In this document: in pieces, positions 34,821-47,145 of the stretch
How positions within the stretch are numbered: the stretch's first letter is position 1
Layout of the letters: each line of letters starts with the position of its first letter
From: Protea cynaroides
Lineage: Eukaryota > Streptophyta > Magnoliopsida > Proteales > Proteaceae
DNA: 64,000 nucleotides
Direction: 5' to 3'
Assembly (NCBI GenBank): GCA_028583415.1
Contig: CM053270.1
Span: forward strand, 55,748,173-55,812,172
Made by a program: the position numbers and the translations under genes
The notes under the pieces: generated by a model
The model's database searches: none
What the model was told of the DNA's origin: nothing
What the model saw: the letters and a program-made list of their open reading frames with translations, nothing else

Positions 34821-34958
34821 TCTTGTTTATAACAAATAATTTTACAAAAAAAAATACATATATTAGTCTACCATATTATGTGATATAAATATTGGAAAGA
34901 ACAAGAGGAAATGTATTATAGCAGTGCACATACAAGAAAAATGAAACAATAAAACATT

Positions 34959-34967
<9 letters not shown>

Positions 34968-35026
<59 letters not shown>
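34968..35026. repeat. GA dinucleotide microsatellite
   Basis: Nearly uninterrupted GA run beside or inside the copia LTR; a shorter GA run begins the second copy of the adjacent duplication. Confidence 0.95.
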
Positions 35027-35028
<2 letters not shown>

Positions 35029-35399
35029 AACCCTACAAGGAATAGGGAAAATCGATGTAGGTTGTCCTCCTCCTGTTCCTTTATTTATATGAAGGAAGGA
35101 AAAATATAAATAATGAAACTTAGGAAAGTAGAGAGAGAGAACAACCCTAGAAGGAATAGGGAAAACTGATGTAGGTTGTCCTCCTCCTGTTCCTTTATTT
35201 ATATGAAAGAAGGAAAAATAGAAATAATGAAACTTAGGAAACTTTCCTAATCACATAATCCATTTAGGAAAGGAGACTTAGTCAACTTAGAAAACACAAT
35301 AAATAGAAAACAACCTAAAATAATAAATCTCAAATCTCAAGTGGGACCCATAGCTCTATAGCAATACAATGCTATAGGGCAATATTGTTGTCGTTAACA
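35027..35399 (-). mobile_element. copia 3' LTR (left end uncertain) with 114-bp duplication
   Basis: On the minus strand the LTR begins TGTTAACGACAACAAT right after a GCTTGAGGTGG polypurine tract, the classic plant copia junction. A 114-bp segment with a TATAAATAAAGG box is present twice (TATA complements near 35082 and 35196), so the promoter is duplicated. The far LTR end was not found. Confidence 0.7.
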
Positions 35400-38350
35400 C
35401 CACCTCAAGCTAGAGCATATAGATCACCCATGTCCATCTTGGAACAATTCAATCGAAATCCTAGACCAAATAAGTGCCTCATAAAAATGTCTGTCAATTA
35501 ATTTTATGAATATACAAAGGGAGTAACCAACAACTTCTTTTGAACAACATCATGAACAAAATGGTAATCAACTTCAATGTGCTTGGTGTGCTCATGAAAC
35601 ATTGGACTGCTAGCAATATAGATAGCAACTTGATTGTCATAGAACATTTTCACAGGGCGATTTACTGTAAAACCCAATTCTTGGAGAAGGTTTCATAGCC
35701 ACATAAGTCCAAAAGAAGTTTGGGCCATAGCCTAATAGTCAGCTTGAGTATTGAACTTAAGACACTATAGTTTGCTTTTTGCTTTTCCATGTAACCAGGT
35801 TTCCTCCAACAAACGTACAATAACCAATTGTGGAGCGTCTATCACCATCAATACCAGCCCAGTTAGCATTAAAATACCTGATGATATCAGTATGTTTGTG
35901 ACATCGATAGATTAGCCCTTTGTCTAGAAACTTTTCAAATATATCAATATGCGACAAGTTGCATCCCAATGAATTTGCTTTGGGGCTTCTATAAATTGAC
36001 TAATAACCCTAATAATAAATGATATATCAGACTGATTCACTGTAAGATAAATAAGTTTACCAATTAATCGTCGGTATTGATGAACATCAATATAATTAGG
36101 ACTATCATTAGTCTCAAGCTTTTGATAGGATCCATGGGAGTGTCAGTTGGTTTAAAACCAAGGAGACTAGCTTCAGTTAGGAGATTTGGTGCATGTTTTC
36201 TCTAAGATAGCCTGATTCCCTTACTGCAACAGTCAACTTCAATACCTATGAAATAATGAAGTAAACTCAAATCCTTCATTTGGAAGTGTTTATTTAAATA
36301 AGACTTGATTTCAACAATTCCAGACACATCATCCCCTAGATAATATTATCATCAACATAAACAACTATGATAACCACTTTAGAAAGCTGCCTCCTAACAA
36401 ATATAGAGTGATCAGAATAGCCCGGAGAGAAATCATAATGAGTAACAATGGAGCTAAATTTCTCAAACCCAGCACAGGGGGACTGTTTAAGGCCATTGAT
36501 AGCTTTGTGTAGCTGACATACTTGAGTAGACATCCCTCTCGAGCAATATACCCCGGAGGTTGCTCCATATAAACCTTCTCATTGATATCACCATAAGGAA
36601 AGGCATTATTGACGTCTAACTGATAAAGGGGCTAGTCGTGTTTGATAGCCAAGGAGATAATAATCCAAACCAAATTGAGATGGGTAACCGGTGAGAAATT
36701 CTCAAAATAGTCGACACCATAAGTTTGAGTGAACACTTTGGCAACCAAATGAGCCTTCAGGTGTTCAACCATTATATCAGGGTTGTGCTTAGTAGTGTAT
36801 ACCCAATGACAGTGTATGATAGTTTTCTCTGGAGGAATATCAGCAAAAATCTATGCATAGTGTGAGAGCAAAGCATCCATCTCAAAATCCGTGGCCTCTT
36901 TTCACCCTGGGTGGGACAAGACCTAGACATAGATGGTAGGAATAAGGGTAGTGGAGAAAGGTATATGTGAGTTTGTAACAAACCTATCAATGGGATATGT
37001 AATAAGAGACTTCTGCGTACAAGAGTGCATACCTTTACGAAAGACAATGGGAAGATCATAAGAGACCTCAATACCAGGAGTAGGTGGATCGAAGGGCGGA
37101 GCAGCATCTAGAGGTGGAACTGGCTTCAATCGGCACTAATAAACCTGCATTGGTGGTGGTGGTGGGGAGTGGTCAATGGGTGGAGTAGGTGGTGGGTTAG
37201 CGAATGGGTGCACAAGAGGTAAGGGCGTGGTGGAGGCAGGGGGCAATGGTGGTGTAGAAGGAGTAGGGTAGTAATATGTATCCTCAAAGAAGGTAACATT
37301 AGAACTAACAAAACGGCGATGGGTAACAGCGTCATAACACCTATAGCCCTTCTAGGTATGAGAATAACCAAGAAAAATACATTTAATGGAGCAAGAAGAC
37401 AATTTGTCATCCTAAGGATGTAATATATGGGTAAAGCATACACACTCAAACACACGAAGGGAAACGGGAAAGAGGGAGTCAGAGGGATAAAGAAGAGAAA
37501 AGGAACTTTACCATTAACAACCGAGGAGGGCGTACGATTGATAATAAAGCAAGCAGTATGAAGTGCATCACACAAAAAATACTTGAGAACCCATATATGA
37601 AAAAGAAGGGAATAAGCAACTTCCAAGAGGTACCTATTTTTACGCTCTGCGACACCATTCTTTTGAGTATAGGAGTAACTGGTATGATGAATCATGCCGT
37701 TATCAAACAAAAGTCAGAAATAGCCGCTTGAGTATATTTGAGTGCATTTTCAAACCAAAATATACTAATGAACTTATTAAATTAAACTTTAATTTTCATT
37801 GCAAAAACCTTCAAACATAGAAAGAAACTCAGATCTATCTTAAAGTAAATAAAACCAGGTCACCTTGGAGTAGTCATAAACAAAAGTAACAAATAATAAG
37901 AACAAAGTCTATTGGGTATACGATATGGACTCAAATGTCTGAATGGACTAAATAAATGGACAAGAGCTATGAGGACTAGGACAGGTAGGAAAGACAATGT
38001 GATGATATTTGCCTAACTCGCAAGCCCCATATTTTAGTTGGGTACAAGAATAGCAGCTAGAAATGAGGGTCTTCATCTTGGAAAAAGATAGATGACCAAG
38101 CCGATGATGTCATTAAGGAGGGGTAAAAACAGTGGAGGTGGTAATGGCAGTAGTAAGTGGTCCATTATGTTCCATGTAGTAAAGTCTAGATAGCTCAAGG
38201 TCTCTACCAATATTTGATCTTGAAAAACACAATAAGAAGGGAAAAAGGTCATTGAGCACTATAGGGAATTAGTGAGTTGACTGATAGACATAAGGTTAAG
38301 AGGTAACTTAGGGACTTGGAGCACTAAGGATAGACATAAGGTTTCCCATT
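35400..38350 (-). pseudogene. pol: Decayed Ty1-copia pol
   Basis: From its 5' end (right): a protease-end segment (LPLNLMSIS-like, about 38290), GAG-pre-integrase finger (HRLGHLSFSKMK, about 38070), integrase core end (QKNGVAERKNRYLLEVA near 37640), reverse transcriptase (EQPPGYIAREGC, then VVYVDDNII near 36340) and RNase H (ANWAGIDGDRRSTIGYC near 35830). Many stops and frameshifts. The 5' part and 5' LTR are missing; at about 38350 it abuts a T-rich stretch before the Tat accessory ORF. Copia order (integrase before RT) is clear. Confidence 0.85.
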
Positions 38351-38378
38351 TTTTTTTTCTTTTTTTTTTCTTTTACAG

Positions 38379-40184
38379 AGGATGACGACCAAGCTATAGT
38401 CTCAGAGACTTTGCGCCAATCGAAGAGGGGGAAGATTACCCTTGAGGATCCGAGGATAATCTACCCCAGAGACACTCCCCAAGATATCCTCTAGAGGATC
38501 CAGCAGGGCCTCAACCAGTATAGTCTATCTCTCTGCCAGACGTGACCATCCACTTTACTCCTGCCAATCTCTTGAGTAGTGCTTCTCTCATCTCTGCTAC
38601 AACCAGTATCCAGATATTCCCATCGCCCCTTCAGGGGCTGTAAATACGAGTTCTATGGCTAGAATGGCCTTTCTAGGTTCTTCTTCTCTTTTTTCCACAA
38701 TGCCAACCACAACAAATACAGCAGCAACAACACAACATTCCAGTTAGACAACCACAGCACAACACTCTAGTTCAGCAGCAACAACATGGTGTCCCTCTAT
38801 CCTTCTATCAGCTTCACCATTGATCCCCACATATTCGACGATGGTAACCACTTTCCAGTTACTCTTAGGGGGTTTGCCACCGTTAGCCCCCTCTACTTTT
38901 CCACAGATATCCACCTTGTCCATACCTGTACAATCTTCCCCATTTGCCATGCCAGTAGATGCCGCCTCTAAAGGTAAAGGTCCAACCATTTTGACTTCTG
39001 CTTTTGAACCTGATCTTGCCTCTAGCCAAAGTTCGACCCCTACGCTTGCCAATTCGAGCTCATCGGTAGAGCCATCCTTATTTACTCCTTAGTGGAAGGT
39101 CTTTGGCACAGATAACGGCATATTCAACCAGTCCGTGGCTCAGGAGATAGTCCATCATGCTTTCTTATCCTCGGATGCAGACACCTTTAGGCAATCCAAG
39201 CTTGATATAATAAATTAGAGCCAATGTGCAGCTTTGTATCAGGCGGGTCATTTTCTTGTTCTTGTTAAATTTTTTGTCTTCTTTGTTACCTCCTACTGAC
39301 TGGTATCCTCTTCGGTATATTTTGCAGTTGATGTGCGGCACTAATTACTACTGGAAGACATTAGTGGGCACAATATGCAAGCTCAAGGAGTTGCAAGCCT
39401 TATGACAACAAATTCGAGACCTTCTTTCGACCGCCTTGGCAAAGCGTGACTAGGTTGTTCACAATCGGGATGCTGCCATACTGGCTTAACCGAGGTTGAG
39501 CAGACTTGGGTAAAGGAGAGGGATACCTTATCATCTGAACTGGAGGTTGTCAAATAGGAGAGGGACGATGTCGAGGCCCATACCAAAGAGGCAGAGGACC
39601 GAGCCAATGATGTCGAGATAAGACGAAAATCAGTAGAAGCATCTATTGAATTGAACCGGAGGTGGCTTTCTGATGAGAAGAGCAGGTGTAGGAGGCTTGA
39701 CGAGCAGTTCACCACTCGTACCAAAGTCTTTGAGGCAACCCAAAAAGAGTTAGTCGAGGTGCGACTATCTAATGAAGTCATGTCAAATCAACTTGGGGCA
39801 ATGACCACCCTCAATTTTCAACTGGAGAAGGAGATTAAGGATCTTCAAGAGGCCCGTGTTGTACTAATAGGGGAGAAGGAAAATCTATCAACAGAGAACG
39901 ACAGGCTGCAGGCTGAGTTGACTCAAACCTTGGCTAGAGAGAACAACTTCAAGGAGGAGATAACCGCCATGAAGAACTAGGGTGTCGACTTGCGATCCTC
40001 CATGACTTATTTGATAGAAGAACTGGCCCAGGCTCAGATGACAGTAGCTCATCTAATACAAGATTTGGTTCAGGCCCAAACAGCTTTGGCCCAAGATAAA
40101 GAGAAAACCCTGAGAGTCTTGATGGAGTCTGACGATATGGAGGGTCTTTTCAGGAAAGAAAGAGCTTGAGCGATCAGAGAAGCC
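38379..40184 (+). pseudogene. Tat element antisense accessory ORF, 5' portion
   Basis: Begins after a T-rich tract ending TTTTACAG, a good splice acceptor, and opens with an ATG at 38382. It encodes a low-complexity Ser/Thr/Gln stretch, a segment near 39090-39235 (TDNGIFNQSVAQEIVHHAF) and a long coiled coil at about 39500-40180 (LEKEIKDLQEAR, ENDRLQAELTQTLARENN). Several stops and a ~70-bp disturbed region near 39250 break it. It is antisense to the Tat gag-pol and would lie between pol and the 3' LTR, as described for Grande-type Tat elements. Element E is inserted in it at 40185-40189; the rest resumes at 54415. Confidence 0.65.
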
Positions 40185-42086
40185 CTCATTGTAAGACTCG
40201 TATCGAACTAGCCGATCTTACCACCTTGTATCAGGTCTTCCTATCATGGTCAAGCCAAGTAGACCAAATGCGTGAAGAAACCTCAAGACCAAGTATGAAA
40301 TCAACCCAAAAATAGTCAATTATGAGTGTGTGGCCGCATACCTAAATAGGTGTGACCGACCACACCTCAAAATAGTGCAACCATATGAATTTTGGTCGTG
40401 TGGTCGCACGTTTTAAAAGGTGTGGTCGATGGATTCTGCGACCCCACCTCTGACCACACGAACCCAGTCAGAAACCAAAAATTAGAAAACCTTCCTAATC
40501 CGAAAGGGGTTCTATCCTAAACTCATAGGGCATATTATGGAGGGTTTTCTCTATAAATAGGATGTCCCTTAGCCTCTTTCACTCTTTTAGAACTCAAACT
40601 AAACGTGAGAGAAAGAGAAGAGAAGGACGAGAAGGAAAATTGAAGAGGAAGACTAAGGAGGAGGAAAATTCAGAGAAAACTCCCTTCAGCAAGCTTAAGG
40701 TATGAACATATTTCCCATGTTAAATTGAGAGCCTAAAATAGTTCATGAAGAATATAGGATTTAGGAGAAACCCAAATCATCAATCCATGGATAAATTCGA
40801 AGAGAATCTATGGAGGAAATTATGTGGACAATGGATTGTGTATAAAATAATAGTTCTGAGCCATAGAACAATCATAGGAAGGACCATGATGATAAGCCAA
40901 GGGATCCAAACATGAAGGAATGAAGTTGAGAGTGAAAGGTCGACCATCACACGTGTGGTCGCATGTGTAGTCACATGATGTGCGACGACACGAGACACAC
41001 ATGTCCGACCATATGCCCTCGGGAAGTTCAAGGGAGGGTGTGATCGCACTTGTGGTCGTAGGATATGCGACCATACCCTGTGACCACACACCCTGTGGTC
41101 GCAAAAACTGAGACCACCGGTGCTGCCACACCTACGACCCCTCAATTTCTGTTAGTCTAAATTCATGGGAATTAATTTTAATTTAAAATCTACAAATTTG
41201 TTAGGTTTTCTAGTGGTCTAAGAGTGAATTACAAAGCTTGAACGAAGATCTATTATCGACCAAAGGTGAGGGAACAAGACCTAAATTAATTGGCTAATAA
41301 TAATCGATTTTTATTTATTGAGTCCAATGCCATGAATGATTCTATGCTCGTATGCGTGTATTGTGTATTTCATATGTCATCCAATATTCATATTATTACT
41401 ATTCATGCATATTTAATTCAGTTTATTTATAACACGATGATGATGATGATGCTAGGAATAGGCATGTGAATGTATGTGTGTGGATAGTGTGCTTGATACG
41501 AGTGGAGCATCAGGGGGAGGACGTGACACTGTGGTTCATCCTGGTCACCAGACTCTAGCTCTATCTCTACTCAAGTCTTGTCCACTAACATCGTCATATC
41601 GCCATTACCTTAGCATAACTATTACGTCGTAGGGCATCAAGGGAGGTGGTCTCGGACCGTGTAGTCTCTGACTCTGCTGGGGGGCCTTAGCTCTATCTCT
41701 ATGGACATATTGAGCGATGCTGGGGTGAGGCCTTGGATACACTATTTGACATTAGGACTGGTTAGTTGCGAGCTTAGTTTGCAAGCCCTCGCCAATAGGG
41801 GCTTATGTATTGGTATGGGTAGGGCATCAGGGGAAGTGCCATGCGGTGTTTGATCCATGCACTTTAGCTCTATCTCTATTCCATGATGGGTGTATATGGG
41901 ACGGCAATGGTGTTTGATCCATTGGGCGGCCTCACACACTTGTGTATAGAGGTGCGGCGGCCACCAATCATTTCTATTGCACATTGCAATTTTATGAACC
42001 AAACCAAAGATATGAATTGAATGCACGCATATGTTTGTTGCATTGTTTTGTTTGCTCACTGAGCCATGATGTGTGCTCACCCTTTC

Positions 42087-44378
42087 TGTAAGACCGGTGT
42101 CAATCTAACCCAGTCTTACCACCTTGAACCAGGTTTACCCATCATGGTCGAGTCAAATGGACCAAGGGCGTGAAGGAGATCAAGATCCCAGGTATCAAAT
42201 CGACCCAAAAATACTTAATTTGAAGGGAGGGTCGCATACCCAGCTAAGAAGGGTCGGACCTCCCAAAGTAGAAAGTCAGACCCTCAATTTTGAAGGGAGG
42301 GTCGGACATCTTGAACCCTAGGGTCGACGGGATCATCGACCCTCGGTTACCGTAAGAAATAGAAATTAGGAAATTCCCTTATTTTCAATTGGGATTCTTT
42401 CCTAATCTCAATGGGACTTATTTAGGATGTTCCTACTCTATTTAAAAGACGTCCCTGAGCCTCTTTCACTCCTTTCACAACCCTAATTAAATTGAGAGAA
42501 AGAGAAGAGAAGGAAAAGAAGAAGAAGAGAAGCAAGGAAGAGAAGTTAGCCAAAAGAGAAGAGTTGCAGAGAAGGAGTATTCTTCTCAGGTATGGATACT
42601 AATTCCATGAGTTTCTACAGACCTTAGGTTAGATATTGATGAGAGTGTGATCTCGAAGAAACCCAAACCATCAACCCATGGTTAGGTTTTCATGGGAAAC
42701 CATGGGGGATTATATGAAAGCTATCTAAGTGGATTATACATGGTTTCAGACCATGGAATGAATGTAAAATGGAATGTAGGAGCAAGCCATAGGATCCCAA
42801 GCACGAAGAATGGACTAAAAGAGGGAATTGGACCAAAGTGCACCGAGGGTCGCACCGAGGGTCGATGACCATCCGACCCTAGGTGATCCTGACCATCCAC
42901 CCTCAGTGTTCGGGAAGTTCAGAGTTTGGGGAGGGTCGCACCCAGGGTCGATCATGACTCCGACCCTACCTCCGACCCTTAGTTAATAGAATAATTTTTA
43001 AATTCAAAATTTATTCTAATTAAATTCTATCGACTTTGTTAGGTCTTCTAGCAATATAATAACATTATAAAGGTGATTCTAAAGCTTGGAAAAGTATCTA
43101 TTAGCAAGCTAAGGTAAGGAAACATAACTCTAAAGTAATTGGTTAACAACAAACTGTTTTCTATTTTCTTGAGTCCAATGCCATGCTTGATTCTATGCGA
43201 ATATGTTTGTAATGTGCATACAACATGCCATCCAATATTTCTATTATTTGTTCATGCATATTTACTTTATTGTTTATAACATGATGATGATGTTGATGAT
43301 AAGAATAGGCATGTGATTGTATGTGTGTGGTTGGTGTACTTGATGGGAGCGAGTATCAGGGGAGGTGTGATGAGAACGTCAATAAACGTTAACCTTTGGC
43401 GGGTCTCAGCACTTTAGGTCTATCTCTAACTCAAGTCTTGTGCATTAGCATCGTCGTATCGCCATTACTTTAGCAAAACTATTATGTCGTAGAGAATCAG
43501 GGGAGGTGGTCTCGGTCCTTGTAGTCTCTGACTCTACCCGGGGGCCCTAGCTCTATCTCTATGGATATTCTGAGGGATGCTGGGGTGAGGCCTTGGATAC
43601 ACTGTTTGGCATTAGGATTGGTTAGTTGCGAGCCCAATTTGCAAGCCCTCGCTAACAGGGGCTTACGTGTTGGTATGGTATTATATAGCAATAAACGTTA
43701 ACCTTTGTTGTATAATGTCATGATTAAGGTGGATGGGGACGACGATAAATGTTAACCTTCGGGCGGACTTCCACACCCTGTGTATCGAGGTGGGGTCAAT
43801 AAACGTTAACATTTCACCACCCAACCTTTCTATTGCGCATTGCAAACTATAAACCAGACCAAAGATATGAATTGATTGCATGCATATGTATTGTTGCATT
43901 GTTTTGTCTACTCACTGAGCCGTGATGTGTGCTTACCCCTCGACGTCGAATATTTTTAGTTGATGATGCAGGTTATACGGTTGAAGATTATATGAATGCT
44001 CCAGCATACGGAAATGTGGCGACGATGAAAGCTGAAGCTAAAGTAGATACACATGACTCCTCTTGCGAGTGCAACTCATGTGTATTCGATTAGATTTTTC
44101 TTAGGTTTCTTTTTTTGAATTTAATAAAGACATGTATTTGATAATTATTTATGTCCCAGCTGATACAGAATAATTTGCTATTTAATATTTATACCACAGT
44201 AGATTCTCAGTTCATTTTATTATAAGATTTTCGCTATTGTGTATTTACTCTGATTATGATTATGGATGTGTGGGAGTTTAGATAACGCGGGGATAGCCTA
44301 CTCGAGATCCTGGTTGAACCGTTGGTTTTCTAGCGGTTCATCACACCATTCTGTACAGTGTGGAATTGGGGTGTGACA
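42087..44378 (+). mobile_element. Solo LTR of the same family inside the 5' LTR of E
   Basis: Length 2292 bp, TGTAAGACC to GTGTGACA, flanked by CTTTC at 42082-42086 and 44379-44383. No internal region, so it arose by LTR-LTR recombination. It belongs to the GGGTCGA motif version (clusters at about 42225-42340 and 42843-42985) although its host LTR is the GTGGTCGC version. It also has four AATAAACGTTAAC-like motifs (43385, 43690, 43744, 43797), shared with LTR A. Confidence 0.95.
43941..44093 (+). CDS. LTR-borne Cys-rich reading frame, solo LTR copy
   Basis: Open for 50 codons: RRRIFLVDDAGYTVEDYMN, a variable middle, then THDSSCECNSCVFD and TAG. Compared with the 3' LTR of E, the tail keeps nearly all residues while the codons for Asp, Ser, Ser, Glu, Cys and Phe differ in their last bases. 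That is the pattern of past protein-level selection. The upstream limit of the coding frame is unknown; the acceptor-like GATGATGCAG|GT may mark an exon edge. Confidence 0.45.
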   Translation, partial: RRRIFLVDDAGYTVEDYMNAPAYGNVATMKAEAKVDTHDSSCECNSCVFD

Positions 44379-44814
44379 CTTTCGACGTCGAATATTTTTA
44401 GTTGATGATGCAGGTCTTACAGTAGAAGATTATATGAATGCTCCCATGTACGGGCATGTTACGGCGATGGATGCAAAAGCTATGATGGAATCGCATGATT
44501 CGTTGTGCGAGTGCAACTCATGCATTTTTTATTAGATTATTTGTTGGATTATTTAGAAGATGTAATTGATTGATTTATTTGATTTTATCATAGTCTTTTG
44601 GAGATAATTGGATACTTTTTTATGATATCACTGTTAGATACTCAGTTCATTAATATTAAAGACTTCCACTATTGTTTATTTACTCTAATTATGGTTGTGG
44701 ATGTGTATGGTTTAAGTAAAATGACACAGCATATTCGAGATCTTGATTGAACCATTGGACCATAGACGGTTCATCACACCATTCTGGTTGGTGCAGAATT
44801 GGGGCGTGACAACT

Positions 44815-44826
44815 TGGTATCCGAGC
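44815..44826 (+). other. Primer binding site, element E
   Basis: TTGGTATCCGAGC just after the LTR end; the copies in C and D read TGGTATCAGAGC. One base has changed (A to C). Confidence 0.88.
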
Positions 44827-45008
44827 TCTCGGGCCCTGTCTATTAAACCGGCATACTTCCACAAAAGTTCGTGAACTGAGTTAGGATAAAATTTAAAAGC
44901 TTTAATAAGAACACACTATAAGCACCTGTGTTGTATGAGACAAAAATTAAGAAAGAGAATAATGCACTATTAAGATGAGAAATAAGTTTTATATACACAT
45001 CGAATAAA

Positions 45009-45044
<36 letters not shown>

Positions 45045-45108
45045 AAATCAGAGTACGGTCCACAATCCGGACAGTTAGTCTGTAGTACAAGGAAAAAGAA
45101 AAATATAC

Positions 45109-46323
45109 ATCATGGAGCTGGAGGTGCTGGAGGAGGAGGTGCCTCATGATCTCGGTCATAATCCTCAGCATACAACCTCATAAGCCAGGCTACCTGAGTC
45201 TGGGTCACCTGGAGACTAGCTGCCAGATCTGCCACCTGCTGATCAGTCGCACACTGGGCCTCCCGAATCTCACGCAGCAACCCCATCACGTCATCTGGTG
45301 GTGGGTGCGAAGGACCAGCTGAGTGGGAAGAACCCGAGAAGGGCCAGCTCCAGTGGAATGCAGTGGTAATGGAGGAAGTATGGCGTCTACATCCATTAAC
45401 ATACGATCATCATCCTCAACGTCACCCCCATGGACCCCTGCTGTTGCTGCCTTAGCATCTGCTATCTCTACCTGAGTACGGGGACGCACCATAGCGTTCC
45501 TCTCCTCGTCATTGACCTACGCATCCCACATCCCCATCTTGCATATGGCCTCACAGTCAAGGTCAGATGAGAAAGTGTCCTCATGGATCCTCTCATCAAC
45601 TAAGTCGACATACAGGCGAGTAAGCAGAGTAGTGATCAAACGCCCATACGGCAGGTTGCCCACCTGACCAGGCGTTGCAGCACGGATCATCGACCTGATA
45701 ATAATGTACGGGAGGCAGATGGGCTGCCTAGTGCAGATGCAGTACAAGAGATACTGGGTCAATTGGGAAATCTTCTCATAGTGGCCACTCTGAGGAATTA
45801 GGTTGTGTTGAATAATCTTGCAGTACACCCGAGGTTCCGGTCATAGGTTGATTGCCTACATCTCCCAGTGATCGTCCTTAAGAAGCTGGCGGTCAATCTC
45901 TACACGTATCATCAAAGATAGGAACTGGGGTTCCTTAGGAGCACAGTATACTAAGGGGCCATCGTTTGATATACCCAGGAGATTAGCCAACTCTTGACAG
46001 TTAAAGGAGATCTCCACCCCTTTAACATAATTGGTGATCCTGAGCTCTCTACCCCTGTCTGTATCATTTGGATCACCCACTACCTTAAGATTGCAATAAA
46101 ATTGCTTCACCAGTACAGGACAGGTGCAACTCTCATATAATATCATGGGAAGCCAACCCATATCACCAAAAGCACCCTCCACATTAAACAAGGCTAGATT
46201 AGCCAGGTTTACACAACGACCCCCTTCTACCTTTTTACGCTCATAACGAGCATACTAAGTCTCTGCTTCATTGGACCGGAAGCGAAGAGGATCATGAACT
46301 CTGGGAACTTTGGTGCGAGCCAT
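45109..46323 (-). pseudogene. Antisense accessory ORF (aORF), element E
   Basis: Opposite to gag-pol, starting MARTKVPRVHD at 46323 and ending at a TGA at 45109-45111. Same domain order as C and D (FGDMGWLPMILYESC, QFYCNLKVVGD, YVKGVEISFNCQELANLLGI, IIQHNLIPQSGHY), an acidic linker, one coiled-coil repeat and a Pro/Ala-rich end. Stops occur near 46255 (Tyr or Gln region), 45853 and 45844 (EM*AINL*PEP) and 45522, and there is a frameshift near 45330. An AT microsatellite (45013-45042) lies downstream. The predicted leader intron is at 46329-46769. Confidence 0.75.
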
Positions 46324-46328
46324 GTTAT

Positions 46329-46769
46329 CTGCAAAGACATAGACAAATAGACAAGACATGGGTTATAGAGCAAAACTCAAAATTTTGGCATTATAACGAC
46401 ATGTTTTGGCCAAAAGCCTAACTTTTCACTCAAACAGTTGGTCAGGAGGACTTACATATGTTCCAAACCATCCTGCAAGGCTCATACAGTTGGAAATTTA
46501 AACTAGGAATATCGAATTTGAAGAAATTTCAACAATTTGGAAAAATCCCAAAAATTAGGTCAAAAATAAAAAATTTCAAGTTTCTCAAAAACTAACTGAT
46601 GAAACTCAAATTTTCTTAAGGGCTTTCATCCATTGGGTGGCCAATAGCAAAATCCCCCAATAAAAATCAAATTTTTACGGTTAGAAAAATTTTAAATTGA
46701 AGAAAACGCTATAAAGGGAGAAAAACCTAGTTTTGAAAGCTTAAAAATGAGGACCAGTAGAGAACATAC
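46329..46769 (-). other. Predicted 5'-leader intron of the antisense ORF, element E
   Basis: On the minus strand CCTTCAG|GTATGTTC to GTCTTTGCAG|ATAACATGG, 441 bp, conserved with C and D. Confidence 0.65.
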
Positions 46770-46924
46770 CTGAAGGAACGGAGCGGAGGTCGTGAATGGA
46801 AGAAAGAATCACCAAACACGAGTGGTCGACACTGTAACAACTCAGTGGAAGCAAGTTGAGTTGAAAGCAAAAGAGAAAGTGGGAAATGACTCCAAAAATC
46901 AGGTTTAAAAACCTGATTTGGGGT

Positions 46925-47145
46925 TGTGTGGTCGTAAAATTCGACTAAATATGCGACCACACGACCGACCCCACGATCGACCACAGGCTCTCGGTGAGCT
47001 GACATATTTCATGTGGTCAGACCCTGTGGTCGCACCTATTGCGACCACACGATCGACCACAGGCTCTCGGTGAGCTGATAGGGTTTTGTGAGGTCGCATA
47101 CCCTGTGGTCGGACATACTGCGACCCCACCATCGACCCCGCAATG
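46925..47145. promoter_or_regulatory. Leader motif cluster, GTGGTCGC version (element E)
   Basis: TGCGACCACACGA, CGACCACAGGCTCTCGGTGA and TGTGGTCGCA words in two near-identical ~75-bp units plus a partial third. It is placed as in C and D, upstream of the antisense ORF's first exon and downstream of the gag splice-acceptor side. The LTR clusters of E have the same version. Confidence 0.75.

Larger units (their letters stand above)
40190..44811 (+). mobile_element. 5' LTR of element E, split by a solo LTR
   Basis: Parts 40190-42086 and 44384-44811 together give about 2325 bp. GTGGTCGC-type clusters at 40328-40465 and 40938-41135. TATA box CTATAAATAG at 40551-40560. Splice-donor-like GCTTAAG|GTATGAAC with the intron starting at 40700. 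The LTR-borne Cys-rich frame follows the insertion at 44383-44535 (DSLCECNSCIFY). Compared with the 3' LTR by eye, the first ~330 bases differ at roughly 25-30 sites, almost all transitions. Confidence 0.93.

Noticed and set aside
38744..39052. Minus-strand ORF within the Tat accessory ORF
   Set aside because: Shadow of the plus-strand low-complexity coding stretch.
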